A DNA stretch of 64,000 bases from assembly GCF_000159955.1 (NCBI RefSeq), contig NZ_GG695978.1:33256-97255 (forward strand). The letters are read 5' to 3'. Positions 61,241 through 64,000 of this stretch are shown here, one piece after another (within the stretch, counting starts at the first letter, position 1; each line of letters starts with the position of its first letter). The DNA is from Paenibacillus sp. oral taxon 786 str. D14. GTDB taxonomy: Bacteria; Bacillota; Bacilli; Paenibacillales; Paenibacillaceae. Made by a program: the position numbers and the translations under genes. The notes under the pieces are model-generated. The model worked only from the letters and a program-made list of their open reading frames with translations. It was not told where the DNA came from and ran no database searches.

Positions 61241-63368
61241 AATTGAAAACACCGAAGATAAAAACGTCTACAGGGTTCAAGGCTTTACCTGTACGAATTG
61301 CGCAGGCATTTTCGAGAAAAATGTAAAAAATTTGCCGGGCGTAAAAGACGCGCAAGTCAATTTTGGAGCATCTAAAATCACCGTTTATGGAAGGACTACA
61401 GTTGAGGAATTGGAAAAGGCCGGCGCGTTTGAAAACCTGAAAGTTACACCTGAAAAGCAACGATCTATTGAAAAGAAAAAGCCTTTCTGGAAAGAACATT
61501 GGAACGTACTGCTTTCGGCTATCTTGCTTGTCGCAGGGTACTTATTAGGTGAGCAGTACGGTGAGGAAAGCATCTTATCCGCTATTTCTTACGCGGCTTC
61601 TATTATTATCGGCGGTTATGAATTATTTAAAAAAGGAATCAAAAATCTTTTCCGGCTTCAGTTCGATATGAACACCCTAATGACGGTCGCCATCATCGGT
61701 GCCGCGGCGATCGGAGAATGGGGCGAAGGCGCGACTGTCGTTATCTTGTTTGCGATCAGTGAAGTTTTGGAACGTTACTCCATGGAAAAAGCGCGTCAAT
61801 CCATTCGTTCCCTGATGGATATTGCACCGAAGGAAGCTCTGATCCGCCGCGGTTCCGAAGAAATTACGGTAAACGTCGATGATATACAGGTTGGCGATGT
61901 CATGATTGTAAAGCCAGGTCAAAAACTTGCAATGGATGGTGTTGTTATTAAAGGAACATCAACCATTAACCAAGCCGCGATTACTGGCGAAACGGTTCCC
62001 GTGACGAAAACAATTGACGATGAAGTGTTCGCTGGTACATTGAACGAAGAAGGTTTGCTTGAAGTCAAAGTAACGAAGCGCGTCGAGGATACAACGATTT
62101 CTAAAATTATTCACCTTGTTGAAGAAGCTCAAGCTGAAAGAGCGCCATCTCAAGCGTTTGTTGACCGATTCGCGAAATACTATACACCTGCGATTATGAT
62201 TTTGGCATTAGGTATTGCGGTTGTTCCACCTCTGTTCGTCGGTGCAGATTGGGGCGATTGGGTATATCGAGGATTAGCGTTGCTCGTCGTCGGCTGTCCT
62301 TGCGCATTGGTCATTTCGACACCTGTTTCGATTGTTACAGCCATCGGCAACGCGGCGAAAAATGGCGTTCTTATCAAAGGCGGCATTCACCTTGAGGAAG
62401 CCGGCAGACTATCCGCAATTGCGTTTGATAAAACAGGTACTCTGACGAAGGGGGTTCCAGAAGTAACAGATGTCGTTACTTTCGGAACGAAAAACGAAAA
62501 TGAATTGCTTTCAATCGCGGCAGTTATCGAAAAAGGTTCGCAACATCCGCTCGCATCCGCGATTGTTCGTAAAGCGGAAAACCTCGGAGAAGACCTAACC
62601 CTAGTCGTTGAGGATTTCCAATCGATCACCGGGAAAGGTGTTAAAGCCAATGTAAACGGGGAATTGTATTACGTCGGTAGTCCGAAACTCTTTGCTGAAC
62701 TTCATTCCGACATCAGCGTTGAAACGAATCAGCGCATTGAAGAATTACAAAAACAAGGGAAAACGGTTATGGTATTAGGCACAGAACAACAGATTCTTGC
62801 CTTAATAGCAGTCGCTGATGAAGTGCGTGATTCCAGTACAGTCGTAATTAAGCAATTACACGAAATTGGAATCAAGAAAACGATTATGCTTACGGGTGAT
62901 AATCAAGCAACCGCCGAAGCAATCGGGCGGCGTTTGAATGTTACAGACGTTAAAGCTGATCTAATGCCCCAAGATAAATTAGATTACATCAAGCAGCTTC
63001 GTAAAGACTATGGTAATGTTGCGATGATTGGCGACGGCGTTAACGACGCGCCTGCGCTCGCGGCTTCAACGGTTGGTATCGCTATGGGCGGCGCGGGTAC
63101 GGATACTGCCCTCGAAACCGCAGATATTGCTTTGATGGCTGACGATTTAAGCAAATTACCCTATACGATTCGACTAAGCCGAAAAACCCTTGCAATCATC
63201 AAGCAGAACATTACGTTTTCACTTGGTATTAAGCTCTTAGCTTTGGCTCTAATTGTCCCTGGATGGTTGACGTTATGGTTGGCCATTTTCGCAGATATGG
63301 GGGCCACGCTTATTGTTACATTGAATAGCCTTCGTCTGTTAAAAGTCAGAGGTAATAATCGGATATGA
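61230..63368 (+). CDS. cadA: cadmium/zinc-transporting P1B-type ATPase
   Basis: A 712-residue metal efflux ATPase. One N-terminal metal-binding domain (GFTCTNCAG, about 14-22), TGE in ITGETVP (about 252), CPCAL membrane motif (about 357), DKTGTLT (about 400), HP in GSQHPLA and [10 protein letters not shown] (about 602). It exports Cd2+, Zn2+ and Pb2+. Base composition is clearly lower in GC than the housekeeping block, which suggests acquisition. Its stop overlaps the start of the methyltransferase remnant by ATGA. Confidence 0.95.
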   Translation: MENKIENTEDKNVYRVQGFTCTNCAGIFEKNVKNLPGVKDAQVNFGASKITVYGRTTVEELEKAGAFENLKVTPEKQRSIEKKKPFWKEHWNVLLSAILLVAGYLLGEQYGEESILSAISYAASIIIGGYELFKKGIKNLFRLQFDMNTLMTVAIIGAAAIGEWGEGATVVILFAISEVLERYSMEKARQSIRSLMDIAPKEALIRRGSEEITVNVDDIQVGDVMIVKPGQKLAMDGVVIKGTSTINQAAITGETVPVTKTIDDEVFAGTLNEEGLLEVKVTKRVEDTTISKIIHLVEEAQAERAPSQAFVDRFAKYYTPAIMILALGIAVVPPLFVGADWGDWVYRGLALLVVGCPCALVISTPVSIVTAIGNAAKNGVLIKGGIHLEEAGRLSAIAFDKTGTLTKGVPEVTDVVTFGTKNENELLSIAAVIEKGSQHPLASAIVRKAENLGEDLTLVVEDFQSITGKGVKANVNGELYYVGSPKLFAELHSDISVETNQRIEELQKQGKTVMVLGTEQQILALIAVADEVRDSSTVVIKQLHEIGIKKTIMLTGDNQATAEAIGRRLNVTDVKADLMPQDKLDYIKQLRKDYGNVAMIGDGVNDAPALAASTVGIAMGGAGTDTALETADIALMADDLSKLPYTIRLSRKTLAIIKQNITFSLGIKLLALALIVPGWLTLWLAIFADMGATLIVTLNSLRLLKVRGNNRI

Positions 63369-63986
63369 ATAACCGTTGGAATAAAGTGATTTATCGGTTA
63401 TGGGCACCCTTTTATGATTCTCTTTTCAATTCCGGTCCTTTTTTAAAGGCACGGAAAAAGATCTTTGAGAACCTCGACATTAAGCCTAAAAGCAAAAGTT
63501 CTTTTTGTTTGTAGGCGTCGGGACAGGAGCAGATTTGCAGTTCATTATGGACAAAAATATTTCTGTATCTGCAATTGACTTATCATCCGAAATGCTTGAT
63601 CAAGCTAGGAATAAATATGACTCCCCCAATTTTAAGTTCATAGAAATGGATGCGCAAGAATTGACCTTTTCACCGGAATCGTTCGATATGGTTATTGCAA
63701 ATCTGATCTTATCCGTTGTCCCCGAGCCGAATCGATGTTTTCAAGAAATGATTCGGGTTACGCGAGCTGGGGGGCGAATAATCATTTTCGATAAATTTGC
63801 CCCTCCCTCGCAGGATTTGCCGGTAATAAAAAAATCCTTCGTCCCATCGTAGCAACGATGGGTACGGACATCGGACGACATTTCGAACAAATCATCATGC
63901 CGTATGAGAAACATATTCGAGTGGAGGAAGATGCATCAGCATTGTTTAACGGAATGTATCGAAAAATTATATTACAAAAAGTATAG
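63365..63986 (+). pseudogene. class I SAM-dependent methyltransferase gene broken by two frameshifts
   Basis: Starting at ATG 63365 (ATGA overlap with cadA) the frame gives [20 protein letters not shown], a typical start of UbiE-like methyltransferases, then stops at TAG 63512-63514. A shifted frame carries the SAM-binding FVGVGTGADL and IDLSSEMLDQA up to 63852, and a third frame after the A7 run near 63828 continues with RPIVATMGTDIGRHFEQII to TAG at 63984-63986. All three pieces together form one complete protein of about 206 residues. The breaks are in or next to homopolymers, so a sequencing or assembly error is possible as well as real decay. Confidence 0.75.
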
Positions 63987-64000
63987 AGTTACCAGTACCC

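Overview
The window comes from a spore-forming, moderately high-GC member of the Bacillota, most likely Paenibacillus or a close relative. The evidence is gene order matching the Bacillus subtilis yloA-yloV-recG block, an intact 26-codon spoVM, RemA, RicF/YlbF, a tyrosine T-box leader, strong Shine-Dalgarno sites, and Bacillus-type LexA (DinR) boxes. All assignments are from reading the sequence; no database search was run.

Layout. 1-3760: 5' part of a class A penicillin-binding protein (minus strand), a T-box-controlled tyrosyl-tRNA synthetase, a broken HIT-family gene, and rpsD with a long leader. 3999-14389: mostly single genes: a GAF-GGDEF diguanylate cyclase, a lipoprotein, an M29 aminopeptidase, an HPr-like protein without the catalytic histidine loop, YlaN, a Ca2+/H+ antiporter, an Asp23-like protein, FtsW, a YugN-like protein, an M20 amidohydrolase and a CBS-domain protein. 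14487-18094: a two-gene operon with an XPB-type helicase and a large partner protein. 18199-23460: ylbF-ylbG, an unknown gene, an IS1595-transposase relative behind a promoter carrying two LexA boxes, a LysR regulator, a PHP phosphoesterase and a small inverted-repeat element.

23475-52331 is the conserved housekeeping block: rqcH (minus), yloB, dapF, a homocysteine methyltransferase/MTHFR fusion, yloC, remA, gmk, rpoZ, coaBC, priA, def, fmt, rsmB, rlmN, prpC, prkC, rsgA, rpe, spoVM, rpmB (minus), yloU, fakA, a DegV protein and recG. Many neighbours overlap by ATGA or are closely spaced. The block covers translation start and rescue, cell-wall-sensing Ser/Thr phosphorylation, fatty-acid phosphorylation and replication restart.

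52541-58132: a MurNAc recovery operon (murQ-murP-murR) with a perfect inverted repeat in its promoter region, a SpoVIF-like sporulation protein, and a TetR regulator translationally coupled to methionine aminopeptidase.

58183-60690: a LexA-box-preceded operon with two paralogous proteins of unknown function, a UvrX-type Y-family polymerase and a YolD-like protein. 60783-63986: an AT-richer cadmium-resistance operon (cadC-cadA) with paired CadC operators, followed by a frameshifted methyltransferase gene. This end of the window looks acquired.

The least explained parts are the SOS operon with the unknown paralog pair, the SOS-promoter IS1595 relative that lacks the usual first catalytic aspartate, the histidine-less HPr-like protein, and two families of intergenic inverted repeats.
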